64,000 nt of DNA from the NCBI RefSeq assembly GCF_002583555.1, contig NZ_BEGX01000057.1, positions 90,806 to 154,805 on the forward strand, written 5' to 3'. Shown here piece after piece: positions 16,154 through 25,125 of this stretch. Position numbers and translations under genes: made by a program. Below the pieces are notes generated by a model. The model was not told where the DNA came from. It did no database searches and saw nothing but the letters and a program-made list of their open reading frames with translations. This DNA comes from Pseudonocardia sp. N23. Lineage in GTDB: Bacteria; Actinomycetota; Actinomycetes; Mycobacteriales; Pseudonocardiaceae. Numbering within the stretch: the stretch's first letter is position 1; each line of letters opens with the position of its first letter.

Positions 16154-17389
16154 GTGGCCGTCTCCTTCACCCTGTCCCCCGCGCAGCAGCAGCTCGTGCA
16201 CGTCGCCCGCGCGTTCGCCGACGAACAGCTGCGTCCCCTCGCCGACGCCGTGCGCGCCGAGCCCGACCCGCTGCGCCGCGCATTGCTGGCCCGGCCCGCG
16301 TTCGAGAAGGCGGTCGCCTCCGGCTTCCTCAAGGGCCTGATCCCGGTACCGTTCGGCGGTGCCGCGGGCGGTGGTGTCGACGCCGCGATCCTCATCGAGG
16401 AGTGGGCGGCGCAGAGCCCGGACTTCGTCATCTCGATGGCGGGGCCGCTCATCGCACTGGCGCCCGTCTACGAGGTGGGCACACCCGACCAGATCCGCAG
16501 GTTCGTCGCCCCGTTCCTGGCCGACTCGGGCGCGCCGGTCGCCGCGATGGCCTTCTCCGAGCCCGACGGCAGCGCGAACTTCGACGCCCCGCCGCCCGCC
16601 GAGGGCACCCGCACCGTCGCGGTGCCCGACGGCGACCACTGGGTCGTCAACGGGCGCAAGCAGTGGGCGTCGCACCTGCCCGGCTGGGACGGCGACGGCC
16701 CCGACCTGATGACGATCGTCTGCCGGACCCCCGGCGGAGTCTCGCTGGTGGTGGCCGAGCGCGAGCACCTCGCCGGGCACATCGAGGTCGAGCAGTACCT
16801 GGACCTGCCCGGCCTGGCCGGCTGCATGACCGCCCGGGTCCGGCTGCACGACGTCAGGGTGCCGCGGGCGAACCTGCTCGGTGCCGAAGGGCAGGGCCCG
16901 TCGTTGACGCGCAACGCCTTCTTCGCCAGCGGTGCCTCGATCGGGACCTTCGCGACGGCCGCGATGCGGCAGGCCTTCGACGTCGCCCACCGCTTCGCGA
17001 CGACGCAGCGCCGCGGCGGCACCGAGCCGATCATCGCCCACCAGGCCGTGTCCGACGTCCTCGCCGACGCCAAGGGCCGGATCGAGGCCGTCCGGCTGCT
17101 GTCGTGGCGGGCGCTGGACGCCGTCCTGTCCCAGGACCCGGCCGGGCCCGAGCTCGCCCTGCACGCCAAGGTGTTCGGCTCCGAGACCGCGGTCGACGTG
17201 ATCAACGACCTCGTCAAGATCGTCGGGGTCACCGCCTACGACAAGCAGTTCCCGCTCGTCCGCCACCTCAACGAGGCGTTGGCCTACCCGGTCATCGAGG
17301 GCAGCAATGCCGGGGTGCGCCGCCGTCAGCTGCAGACGATGCTCGCCGCGCCCGGATACGACCCGCTGGCGGCGGCGGGCATGGGCTGA
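16154..17389 (+). CDS. Acyl-CoA dehydrogenase/nitroalkane oxidase family flavoenzyme
   Basis: Encodes 411 aa from the GTG at 16154, with AGAGGAG 6-7 nt upstream. It has the acyl-CoA dehydrogenase fold: N-terminal helical domain, middle barrel around VAAMAFSEPDGSANF and the VVNGRKQWASH strand, and a C-terminal helical bundle. The C-terminal active-site stretch VIEGSNAGVRRRQLQTML resembles nitroalkane oxidase (xDGGNxGxRRRxxQ) more than ordinary dehydrogenases. The catalytic residue here is Glu, as in dehydrogenases, not the Asp of nitroalkane oxidase. FAD-dependent oxidation is sure; the substrate is not. Confidence 0.82.
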   Translation: MAVSFTLSPAQQQLVHVARAFADEQLRPLADAVRAEPDPLRRALLARPAFEKAVASGFLKGLIPVPFGGAAGGGVDAAILIEEWAAQSPDFVISMAGPLIALAPVYEVGTPDQIRRFVAPFLADSGAPVAAMAFSEPDGSANFDAPPPAEGTRTVAVPDGDHWVVNGRKQWASHLPGWDGDGPDLMTIVCRTPGGVSLVVAEREHLAGHIEVEQYLDLPGLAGCMTARVRLHDVRVPRANLLGAEGQGPSLTRNAFFASGASIGTFATAAMRQAFDVAHRFATTQRRGGTEPIIAHQAVSDVLADAKGRIEAVRLLSWRALDAVLSQDPAGPELALHAKVFGSETAVDVINDLVKIVGVTAYDKQFPLVRHLNEALAYPVIEGSNAGVRRRQLQTMLAAPGYDPLAAAGMG

Positions 17390-17402
17390 CGGAGCCGGGC
17401 GC

Positions 17403-18083
17403 TCAGGACGGCAGGCCGAGCAGCGCGGGGAGATCCGCGACGGAGTCGACGATCGCGTCGGCACCCGCCGCCCGCAGGGGCCCCGCCCGGTGCGCCCCCG
17501 ACAGCACGCCGACGGTCAGGCCCGCCCCCGCGCGACGGCCCGCCACCATCGCCGAGGTGGCGTCGCCCGCGGTCACGACGTCGGCCGGTCCGGCGTCGAC
17601 GCGCGCGGCGGCCGTCAGCAGCATGGCCGGATCGGGCAGGCCGCGGCCGTCGACGTCGGCGGGACAGACGGTCACGTCGGCCAGCCCGGTCCAGCCCAGT
17701 GCGGCGACGATGTCGGCGTGCAGCGTCGGTTCGAACCCGCTGGACAGACCCACCGCGATCCCCGCCTCCCGCAACGCGGCGATCGCGCTCGTCGCACCGG
17801 GCACCTCGCGCAGCACCCCGTCGGCCATCCGGGTGCGCAGCCGCGCGGCGAACGCGGCGTCGGCGTGCCGGGCCCGGCACATGTCGCCGTCGAGCAGGTC
17901 GCCGAACACCGACAGCGAGGCCCGGTCCATCGTGGCCTCCGCCTGGCGGCGCAGCGCGGGGAACCGCGGACCGGCGCTCGGCACCCGGACCGCACCCAGT
18001 CCGGCGAGCACCGCGTCGAGGACGAGCCCGTCGTCGCACACGGTCGTCCCCGCCAGGTCGAGCAGCGCCAACCGCAGCGTCAC
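17403..18083 (-). CDS. Phosphonatase-like HAD hydrolase
   Basis: Encodes 226 aa. HAD motif I is LLDLAGTTV (about residues 6-14), close to the DWAGTT of phosphonoacetaldehyde hydrolase. Motif II is the Ser-Ser in VGLSSGFEP, and the terminal aspartates lie in AGDATSAM. The cap is short and helical, as in the phosphonatase-like C1 group. The Schiff-base lysine of true PhnX is not evident in the cap, so a generic phosphatase is as likely as phosphonate cleavage. It is convergent with the flavoenzyme gene, 13 bp apart. Confidence 0.83.
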   Translation of the reverse strand: MTLRLALLDLAGTTVCDDGLVLDAVLAGLGAVRVPSAGPRFPALRRQAEATMDRASLSVFGDLLDGDMCRARHADAAFAARLRTRMADGVLREVPGATSAIAALREAGIAVGLSSGFEPTLHADIVAALGWTGLADVTVCPADVDGRGLPDPAMLLTAAARVDAGPADVVTAGDATSAMVAGRRAGAGLTVGVLSGAHRAGPLRAAGADAIVDSVADLPALLGLPS

Positions 18084-18328
18084 CAGCGCCCCTGCGGGCC
18101 GTCGAAGACCATGGGTGGAACCTCACCGGTCGGGGATGACCGTTCCCCGTCGATCGGATGTCGACGGGGTGAACGCCGCGGGTCCGCACGGCCCCGGGCA
18201 TCCGGGCGGGGACGCGTCGCGGCGGTGAGAAGGTTCACCACGCGCGGCAGGTGGTGACGGACCGGGGTCCCGTCGCGCATCCTGGGGCGAGCCGCACGAA
18301 CCGACACCGCGGGGGGTCCCGGTCCGAG

Positions 18329-19879
18329 ATGGCGTCATCGACCGCGCAGCGCGCGCGTGAGGCAGACCCGGCGACGCCTCGTCGGCGGGGTCCGCTCCGG
18401 GCGCTGTGGCGGGAGCTGCGGTCCTGGCCCACGCTGGTGGTCCTCGCCGTGTGCGTCCTCGGCGGCCTGCCCGCGACGATCGCGCTGACCCCCGCCCAGG
18501 ACGTCACCGTCCTCGGCCAGCACGTCCAGCTCGGGGCGCGGACCCCGACGCCGTCGGTCTCCGGGCCCGCGCAGCTCGTGCAGATCGGCAACACCCGCCT
18601 CGACATCGCACCGCTGCAGGTGTGGGGGCCGATGCGCCCGCAGCTCACGCTCGGGCCGGTGCAGCGCAACGCCGCCGCCGCGCAGGTCCTCGACCCGCAG
18701 CGCACCGTCGCCGCCCGCGCCCAGGCCGCGGACACGCTGACGTCCGGGTTCGTCCGCTGGTACGTGTGGGGTGCCCTGGGGCTGGTCGGGGTGTGCGTCG
18801 CGATCTGCGCGGTCGCCGGCTGCATCCGGACGCTCGCGCTGCTGCGCCGGGAGAGCCGCACCGCCGCGACCGGGCACGTCACCGTCGCCGACCTGTGGCA
18901 CCGCGGCGCCGGCACCGTCGGGCGCACGACGGTCCTCGCGCTGACGACGTCGCTGCTGGCCTGGGCGGCGTGCGGGGCCCTCGCCTACGCGGGTGCGACG
19001 CGGGGGCTCTCCGACATCCGGTCGCTCACCCAGCTCGTCGGGTCCTACCACCTGTCGCCCTCGCCGGAGGGGCCGACGGTGTTCGGCTACACCGGGGCGG
19101 TGATCGGCGACTCCCGGGTGGCGCGCGTCGGCGGCCCACCCGTCCCCGACGCCTCGCCGGAGGACACCGCCTGCGAGCGCAGTGCCGACTCGCTCGCCTC
19201 GGAGCTCGCGCTGGTCTCCGGCGCACCCGTGCGCAACCTCGCGTGCTCGGGCGCGAGCATCTCCCAGGGCCTGCGCGGACCACAGGCCCGCGGCGGTGAC
19301 ACCTCGGTGCCCGCGCAGGTCGGGCTGCTCAAGCAGATCGCGGGGCTGCGCTGGGTCGTCGTCGCCATCGGGCCCAACGACCTGGGCTGGAGCGACTTCC
19401 TCGCCTACTGCTTCGGCGTGCCCGACTGTGCCGACCGCTTCACCGCGGGCGAGTTCGACTACCGGCTCGCCGCGTTCGACCGCGACTACGGTGACCTCCT
19501 GCAGGACCTCACGACGCTGCCCGGGCATCCGCAGATCGTCATCGCGACGTCCTACGACGTGTTCGCCCCTGGCCGTGACACCGCCGACTGCCCCGACGCC
19601 CGTGGCCCGGCCGGTGTGCCGGGGCTCGACCGGGCCAAGACCGAGCTCATGCACGAGCGCAACCAGGCACTCAACGACGTGCTCCGCGCCGGCGCGGCGA
19701 AGTACGCGCTGACGGTCGTCGACCCGCCGCTGGAGCCGTTGTGCAGCCCGCCCCCGGTCGACGGGCTGGGCCCTGACCTGCAGGGTCTCGGCGACCGATA
19801 TCCGTTCCATCCGACGGGCGTCGGGTCGCTGCGCATCGCCGCCGCGACGGCCCGGCTGCTGACGCCCGAACCGTCCTGA
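18329..19879 (+). CDS. Membrane-anchored SGNH/GDSL hydrolase
   Basis: Encodes 516 aa from the ATG at 18329; a GGGGGG lies about 12 nt upstream, so the start is moderately supported. Three hydrophobic segments occur at about 32-52 (TLVVLAVCVLGGLPATIAL), 145-168 and 200-222. The C-terminal SGNH domain runs from about 255 to the end: block I VIGDSRVARVGG (catalytic Ser), block III AIGPNDLGWSDF (Asn), and the block V His in PFHPTGVGS. This suggests an esterase or deacetylase acting on envelope glycans outside the membrane. Confidence 0.78.
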   Translation: MASSTAQRAREADPATPRRRGPLRALWRELRSWPTLVVLAVCVLGGLPATIALTPAQDVTVLGQHVQLGARTPTPSVSGPAQLVQIGNTRLDIAPLQVWGPMRPQLTLGPVQRNAAAAQVLDPQRTVAARAQAADTLTSGFVRWYVWGALGLVGVCVAICAVAGCIRTLALLRRESRTAATGHVTVADLWHRGAGTVGRTTVLALTTSLLAWAACGALAYAGATRGLSDIRSLTQLVGSYHLSPSPEGPTVFGYTGAVIGDSRVARVGGPPVPDASPEDTACERSADSLASELALVSGAPVRNLACSGASISQGLRGPQARGGDTSVPAQVGLLKQIAGLRWVVVAIGPNDLGWSDFLAYCFGVPDCADRFTAGEFDYRLAAFDRDYGDLLQDLTTLPGHPQIVIATSYDVFAPGRDTADCPDARGPAGVPGLDRAKTELMHERNQALNDVLRAGAAKYALTVVDPPLEPLCSPPPVDGLGPDLQGLGDRYPFHPTGVGSLRIAAATARLLTPEPS

Positions 19880-19897
19880 GGCCTGCGCTCCGCCCCC

Positions 19898-19951
19898 GGC
19901 CCGGCGCGGTGGTCTGGCCCGGCGCCGTGGCCCGGCCCGGCGCGGTGGTTC
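19898..19951. repeat. Three 18-bp tandem repeats
   Basis: Three imperfect copies of GGCCCGGCGCGGTGGTCT run head to tail at 19898, 19916 and 19934, differing at two to four positions. They sit between the convergent SGNH and PEP-synthase-like genes and contain no gene. Confidence 0.8.
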
Positions 19952-20019
19952 CCGCTGCTCAGCGCCGGGTCCGACACGAGGTTGGTTCGAACATGAACGG
20001 GACCGGTCCGTCGTCGGTC

Positions 20020-22719
20020 TCAGGCCGTCGCGGCGACCGGCGTGACGGTGCCCGCTGCGCCGTCGACGCGCACGACCTGGCCGGTCCGCAGCACCGTCGT
20101 CGCCGACGGCACACCGACCACCGCCGGGATGCCGTACTCGCGGGCCACGACGGCGCCGTGGGAGTTCGACCCACCCATCTCCATGACGAGCGCGCCCGCG
20201 GTGAGGAACAGCGGGGTCCAGCCGGGGTCGGTCGACGGCACGACGAGCACCTCCCCCGGCTGCAGTGCGGCGTCGGCGGGATCGAGGACGATCCGCACCG
20301 GCCCCTCGACCGCACCCGCCGACGCCGCGGTGCCGGTCAGCGCCCCGTCCGCCGGGGTCTCGGCCGCCAGGACCGCTGCCTCGGGTTCGGTCCCGTCGGC
20401 CAGGACGATCCGCGGGACGTGCCGGCGGCGCAGCTCATGCTCGTGCTCGGCCCGGCGACGGGTGACGAGCGCGCGCTGGTCGGTGCCGGCGACCGCGGCG
20501 CCGATCTCGGCGAGGTCGAGCATGACCACGTCGTCGGCCGCCGCGAGCAGCCCGCGCACGGTGAGGTCGGCGCCGGCGAGCAGCAGGTGCGCCCGTGCGG
20601 CTGCGAGCACCCGCACCAGCAGGTCCTTGTGCTCCTCGCGCAGCCCGGCGAGCGCGCGGGTGCGGCGCAGTGCCGCGGCGACGAGCACGGCGCGGAGGCG
20701 CGAACGGGTCCGGACGCGGGCGGCGACCGCCGTCACCGCCTGCTCCGCGGCCCGGGCACCGCGGGCGAACTGGACGTCGGGTGCGGTGTCGGGGCGCTCG
20801 TCGACGGGCAGCCGCAGGTAGCCGGCGAGCACCGCGAGGACGGGCCCCGGATCGTCGGACCAGCGGGCGACCCCGAGGTCGATCTCGGCCGCGGCGCGGT
20901 GGCCGTGGTCACGCAGGAACCCCGCGAGCCCGGTCTGCAGCGCGTCGGGCAGCTCGGTTCGTCCGTACCGCGCGGCGAGGGTGGCCGGGTCGTGGTCGCG
21001 GAGGGCGGCCGCCGACGCGGGGTCGGTGCGCAGCCGCGCGGCGAGCGCCCACAGCCGCAGGTCCATCTCGGTGGTGACGTTGTGCGGCAACGACCGCAGC
21101 ACCTCGTGGACGTCGGCGGCCGGCAGGTCGGCACCCGCGAGCCACCGGGCCGCGCCGAGCGCGACGAATCCTGCCCCGGCGACGGGCGCGGTCGTCGGCA
21201 GCACCGGGAAGACGGCCGCGACGACCTCCTCGGCCCGCTGCAGCCGTGCCGGCGTCGGCAGGTCCGGGGCGACGACGCACAGCGGCGCTATGCCCATGCG
21301 GACCCGGGCGACGTGGCGCAACGCGTACCGCGGCGACACGAGCGCACCGACGAGACGCACCGGCACCCGGAACCGGACGGCGATCCGCCCGACGCCGCGC
21401 AGGAACGGCAGCCACGACCGGCGGCCCGCGGGCCGGTCCAGCTCGTGCTGCCCGGCGAGCCCGCCCGCGAGCAGTGCCCGCGCGACGACGGCCGAGCGGG
21501 CCTCCATGACGTCGAGGATCGGTGGCAGCAGGGCCCGTCCGGGTGCGCTGCGCAGTGGCATCGTGACGTCGACGAACGGGCGGCCCGCGGCGACCGCGAA
21601 CCCGCGGGGGCCGCGGCGCGGGTCGGCCGGCTGCCGGCCCGTCATGAGGCCGACACCGGTCGCGCCGATCACGCGGGCCGCGGAGACCCCGAGCGGGGTC
21701 ATCGGCCGCACGAGGCCCTGGGCCAGGCTGACGCACAGGTACACGTGTCCGGGCACGACGGGTTCGACCAGCGGGAACAGCGTCGTGACCGGGCGGGACT
21801 GGGTGAGCGCGACGGTGCCGTCGGCAGCGACCGCCCACTCGACGTCCTGCGGCGCGCCGAAGTGCGCGGCCGCCCGGAGCCCGAGCGCGACGATCTCGGC
21901 GACCTGGGCGTCGCTGAGGCAGCGGGTGCGCTCCGAGGTGGGTTCCTCGTGCACGGTGCCACCGCCGGCGACAGCCCGGACGGCCACCCCGTCCCGGCCG
22001 ACGCGGTAGTCGAGGACGCGTCCGTCGTGCCCGGCGACGACGTGGTCGGGGTCGACCGCGCCGGAGACGACGGACTCGCCGAGCCCGGGCGCGGCGTCGA
22101 GGACCGCGCGGTCGCGGGTGCCGGTGAGCGGGTCGGCGGTGAACAGCACACCCGCGGCGACGGCGTCGACCATGCGCTGCACCACGACCGCGAGCCGCAC
22201 CGTCGCCGGGCCGATCCCGGCGGTCTCGCGGTAGGCGACGGCCCGGTCGGTCCACAGCGACGCCCAGCAGCGGCGCACCGCGTCGACGACCGCGTCCGCG
22301 CCGACGACGTTGAGGTAGGTGTCCTGCTGCCCGGCGAAGCTGGAGTCGGGGAGGTCCTCGGCGGTCGCCGAGGACCGGACCGCGACCGGGACGTCCCCGC
22401 CGCCCGCGCCGCCGAGTGCGGCGTAGGCGGCCCGGACGCTGTCGGCGATCCAGGCGGGGACGGGTGCGTCCTGCAGCCGGGCCCGCAGAGCGGCAGGGAC
22501 GGCGCCCTCGGCGAGGGCCGCGGGCAGGCCCGCCGCGGTGGCGGCCGAGGTGTACGCGTCGGTGGTGACGCAGAACCCGTCGGGCACCGGGAGGCCCGCG
22601 GCGACCAGCTCCCCCAGGTTGGCCGCCTTTCCCCCGGCGACGGCCAGGGAACCGCGGCGCAGGCCGGCGAGCCCGACCACGAGCTGCCCCGCGCGGGCGG
22701 TGCCTGCGGCGTCCGTCAT
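20020..22719 (-). CDS. Rifampin phosphotransferase / PEP synthase family protein
   Basis: Encodes 899 aa if started at ATG 22719; TTG/ATG codons at 22749/22746 are alternatives and none has a strong Shine-Dalgarno. The N-terminal ATP-grasp (PPDK_N) domain has VAGGKAANLGEL (about 28-40), AVRSSATAEDLPDSSFAGQ (about 112-130) and the VEWAVAADGTVALTQSRPV end. The long middle region is family-specific. The C-terminal swivelling domain has the phospho-histidine in MEMGGSNSHGAVVAREYGIP. There is no PEP-binding TIM barrel, which matches rifampin phosphotransferase (ATP, middle and His domains) rather than PEP synthase. The substrate could be rifamycin or another compound. Confidence 0.75.
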   Translation of the reverse strand: MTDAAGTARAGQLVVGLAGLRRGSLAVAGGKAANLGELVAAGLPVPDGFCVTTDAYTSAATAAGLPAALAEGAVPAALRARLQDAPVPAWIADSVRAAYAALGGAGGGDVPVAVRSSATAEDLPDSSFAGQQDTYLNVVGADAVVDAVRRCWASLWTDRAVAYRETAGIGPATVRLAVVVQRMVDAVAAGVLFTADPLTGTRDRAVLDAAPGLGESVVSGAVDPDHVVAGHDGRVLDYRVGRDGVAVRAVAGGGTVHEEPTSERTRCLSDAQVAEIVALGLRAAAHFGAPQDVEWAVAADGTVALTQSRPVTTLFPLVEPVVPGHVYLCVSLAQGLVRPMTPLGVSAARVIGATGVGLMTGRQPADPRRGPRGFAVAAGRPFVDVTMPLRSAPGRALLPPILDVMEARSAVVARALLAGGLAGQHELDRPAGRRSWLPFLRGVGRIAVRFRVPVRLVGALVSPRYALRHVARVRMGIAPLCVVAPDLPTPARLQRAEEVVAAVFPVLPTTAPVAGAGFVALGAARWLAGADLPAADVHEVLRSLPHNVTTEMDLRLWALAARLRTDPASAAALRDHDPATLAARYGRTELPDALQTGLAGFLRDHGHRAAAEIDLGVARWSDDPGPVLAVLAGYLRLPVDERPDTAPDVQFARGARAAEQAVTAVAARVRTRSRLRAVLVAAALRRTRALAGLREEHKDLLVRVLAAARAHLLLAGADLTVRGLLAAADDVVMLDLAEIGAAVAGTDQRALVTRRRAEHEHELRRRHVPRIVLADGTEPEAAVLAAETPADGALTGTAASAGAVEGPVRIVLDPADAALQPGEVLVVPSTDPGWTPLFLTAGALVMEMGGSNSHGAVVAREYGIPAVVGVPSATTVLRTGQVVRVDGAAGTVTPVAATA

Positions 22720-22753
22720 GCCGGGACGGTAGCGCTCCCGGGACATCAACTCA

Positions 22754-22775
22754 ACGTCCGATGAATAATGGACGT
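22754..22775. promoter_or_regulatory. Inverted repeat upstream of the phosphotransferase gene
   Basis: ACGTCC (22754-22759) and GGACGT (22770-22775) are perfect 6-bp arms around a 10-bp AT-rich spacer, immediately upstream of the possible starts of the rifampin-phosphotransferase-like gene. This is a typical size and position for a dimeric repressor site. The conserved rifamycin-associated element (GGGGCTTGCGGCAAGGCCCC type) is not seen. Confidence 0.4.
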
Positions 22776-22785
22776 GACGGACGAG

Positions 22786-24000
22786 TCACAGCGGTGTCGA
22801 GGGGGCGACGAGGCCGCCGTAGTCCGGCAGGTCGATCCCGTCCGCGGCCGAGAAGATCCGCGCGGCCAGCAGCCGCAGCGGCCACCGTGTCATCCACCGC
22901 ATCGACGCCCGCCCCACGGCGATCCGCGCCCGGCTCCTCGGCGCGAAACCCTCGGTGCCGCCGGGCGGGAGCTTGCGGGCCCGCACGGCATAGGGGCGCA
23001 TCCGCTCCTCGTAGGCGGCGAGGGCCGCGGGACGGCTCTCCGGGTGCCGGACCAGCTCCCCCGCCAGGACATAGGCCGCGACGAGCGCGAGGCTCGTCCC
23101 CATCCCGGTCAGCGGCGACGGGCAGCACGCCGCGTCACCGAGGAGCACGACGCTCCCACGCGACCAGCAGTCGAGATGCACCTGGCCGATCGCCTCGACG
23201 TAGAAGTCGTCGGCGCCGTCCATGTCGTCGAGAACCTGCGGGACGACCCAGCCGGCGCCGGCCAGCGCCTCCCGCAGCAGCGCCCGGGACCGCTCCCGGG
23301 GGAGCCGGTGCACCGGTTCGCCGGTGTGCGCCGCAACCAGCGCCTTCGCCTGCCCGGCGACCCGGTCCGGCCGCAGCTCGACGACACCGCCGGGAACGTT
23401 GTGCATGGTGCACCAGCCGTCGAGGCCCACGCGGTCGGGCGTGGTGAAGAACGCCATCACCAGCCCGAGCGGGCGCACGAACTCCGACTCCGGCCCGAAC
23501 GCCAGCGCCCGTACCCCCGAGTGCAGCCCGTCGGCGCCGACGACCAGCCCGAAGCGGCGCCGCTCACCGCTCGCGAACCGGACGTCGACACCGTCGGGGC
23601 CCTCGCCGAGGGCCGCGATCCGGTCGCCGAACAGGTACTCGACGTCGCCGCGCGTCGCGTCGAACAGCACCTCCGCGAGATCGCCGCGCATCACCTCGAT
23701 CTCGGCGACGATCCCCTGCCCGCCGAAGGCCTCGACGGGCACCTCGGCGACGCGACGGCCCTGCTCGTCGACGTAGGCGAGGCCGCGTTCGTGCACGCAG
23801 CGGGCGCGGACCGCGTCGAGAAGACCCATCCGCTCGACGACCGTGCGGCCCGCGCCGCGCAGGTCGACCGTCTGCCCGCCCGGGCGCAGCGCGGGCGCCC
23901 GTTCGACGACGGTCACCCGGTAGCCGGCCCGGCTCAGCCAGAACGCCAGCGCCGGGCCCGCGATACTCGCTCCGGAGATCAGGACGTCGTTCTCGTGCAC
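22786..24000 (-). CDS. FAD-dependent aromatic monooxygenase (TetX/PHBH-like)
   Basis: Encodes 404 aa from the GTG at 24000, which has GAGGAGG 6 nt upstream. It is a class A flavin monooxygenase: Rossmann motif VLISGASIAGPALAFWLSRA (about residues 6-25), the DG loop VVGADGLHSGVR (about 155-166), and the GD motif LLGDAACCPSPLTGMGTS (about 280-297). It hydroxylates a small aromatic or polyketide-type substrate with NAD(P)H and O2. It is divergent from a GntR-TetR fusion regulator, with three copies of an operator-like sequence between them, so induction by its substrate is likely. Confidence 0.88.
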   Translation of the reverse strand: MHENDVLISGASIAGPALAFWLSRAGYRVTVVERAPALRPGGQTVDLRGAGRTVVERMGLLDAVRARCVHERGLAYVDEQGRRVAEVPVEAFGGQGIVAEIEVMRGDLAEVLFDATRGDVEYLFGDRIAALGEGPDGVDVRFASGERRRFGLVVGADGLHSGVRALAFGPESEFVRPLGLVMAFFTTPDRVGLDGWCTMHNVPGGVVELRPDRVAGQAKALVAAHTGEPVHRLPRERSRALLREALAGAGWVVPQVLDDMDGADDFYVEAIGQVHLDCWSRGSVVLLGDAACCPSPLTGMGTSLALVAAYVLAGELVRHPESRPAALAAYEERMRPYAVRARKLPPGGTEGFAPRSRARIAVGRASMRWMTRWPLRLLAARIFSAADGIDLPDYGGLVAPSTPL

Positions 24001-24057
24001 CGTAAGCCTCCTCGTCCGGCGGGCCTCGTCGACCCCCACGACGCAGGAACGTACGCC

Positions 24058-24165
24058 GTACAAGTGCACTGTCTCAAGGTGTTCGCGCTGGAAAACAGCA
24101 GCGTACTAGTGCACTATTTCGACGGTGGCGCGCCGACCGGCGCAGACAATGCTGTACTAGTGCAC
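24058..24165. promoter_or_regulatory. Three operator-like repeats GTACWAGTGCAC
   Basis: The 12-mer GTAC(A/T)AGTGCAC occurs at 24058-24069, 24103-24114 and 24154-24165. Steps are 45 and 51 bp, and all copies are in the same orientation. Each contains the palindromic core GTGCAC; the middle copy extends to TAGTGCACTA. The last copy ends 2 bp before the AGGAGG (24168-24173) of the regulator gene. The spacing and placement between divergent genes argue for autoregulated binding by the adjacent regulator. Confidence 0.65.
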
Positions 24166-24179
24166 CTCAGGAGGTCGGG

Positions 24180-25106
24180 ATGGCCGCGTCGTCGGCAGAG
24201 ATCGCCGCACAGCTGCGGGCCCGCATCCGGTCGGGCGAGCTCGCCGCGGGTGCACGGGTGCCGTCGACGCGAGAGATCGTCCGCCGTCACGGCGTCGCGA
24301 TGGCCACGGCCACCAAGGTGCTGACGGCGCTACGCCAGGAAGGACTCGTCGAGGCACGGCCCGGCGTCGGCACCGTCGTCGCCGGGGCGACCGCGCCCGT
24401 GCGCGGCACCCGGGCAGGCACCCCCACCGGCCGGACCACCGACGGAGCCCTCGACCGTCGGGCGATCGTCGCCGTCGCGGTCGCCGTGGCCGACGCCGAA
24501 GGTCTGGACGCGTTGTCGATGCGACGACTCGCGGCGGCCCTCGGGGTCGCGACGATGTCGCTCTACCACCACGTCGCCGACAAGGACGATCTCGTACTGG
24601 GGATGCTCGACCTCGCACTGGGCGAGATCCCCGTCCCGGCGACGGTCCCCGCGGACCTCCGCGCGGGCCTGGAGACGGGCGCGCGGCTCATGTGGACGGT
24701 CTTCCGCCGCCATCCCTGGGCCGCACCCGCGATGTCGCTCACCCGGCCGCAGGCGATTCCCAGCGGACTGCATTACACAGAATGGATGCTCGGCGTGCTC
24801 GACCACCGCGGCCTCGGCCACGACACGGCATTCACCGCGCACCTGACGTTGATCAACTACACGCGCGGGACCGCGGTGAACCTCGAACCGGAGCGCGTGG
24901 CGCAGGCCGAGACCGGCCTCGACAGCGAGGCCTGGATGGAAGCCAACGAGAACTCGCTGCGCGCGCTGCTCGACCGCGGCGACTTCCCGCGGTTCGCGCG
25001 GATGCTCGACGTCGAGTACGACCTCGACCTCGACGAGCTGTTCGAGTTCGGACTGCAGGCCCTGCTCGACGGGATGGTGCCGATGCTGGAGCGCGCGGCG
25101 ACCTGA
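24180..25106 (+). CDS. GntR-TetR fusion transcriptional regulator
   Basis: Encodes 308 aa with AGGAGG 6 nt before the ATG. Residues 5-72 are a GntR winged helix (LRARIRSGELAAGARVPSTR and TKVLTALRQEGLVEARPGVG). From about 95 to 145 lies a TetR HTH (LSMRRLAAALGVATMSLYHH followed by VADKDDLVLGML), and the rest is an all-helical TetR C-terminal ligand/dimer domain. Two DNA-binding domains of different families in one chain are unusual and fit the long multi-copy operator region upstream. It is divergent from the monooxygenase it probably represses. Confidence 0.88.
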   Translation: MAASSAEIAAQLRARIRSGELAAGARVPSTREIVRRHGVAMATATKVLTALRQEGLVEARPGVGTVVAGATAPVRGTRAGTPTGRTTDGALDRRAIVAVAVAVADAEGLDALSMRRLAAALGVATMSLYHHVADKDDLVLGMLDLALGEIPVPATVPADLRAGLETGARLMWTVFRRHPWAAPAMSLTRPQAIPSGLHYTEWMLGVLDHRGLGHDTAFTAHLTLINYTRGTAVNLEPERVAQAETGLDSEAWMEANENSLRALLDRGDFPRFARMLDVEYDLDLDELFEFGLQALLDGMVPMLERAAT

Positions 25107-25125
25107 CGGGTCGCCGCGGCGCGGG

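Noticed and set aside
19898..19951. 18-bp tandem repeats as an origin or iteron array
   Set aside because: Only three GC-rich imperfect copies between convergent genes, no DnaA boxes or replication gene nearby.
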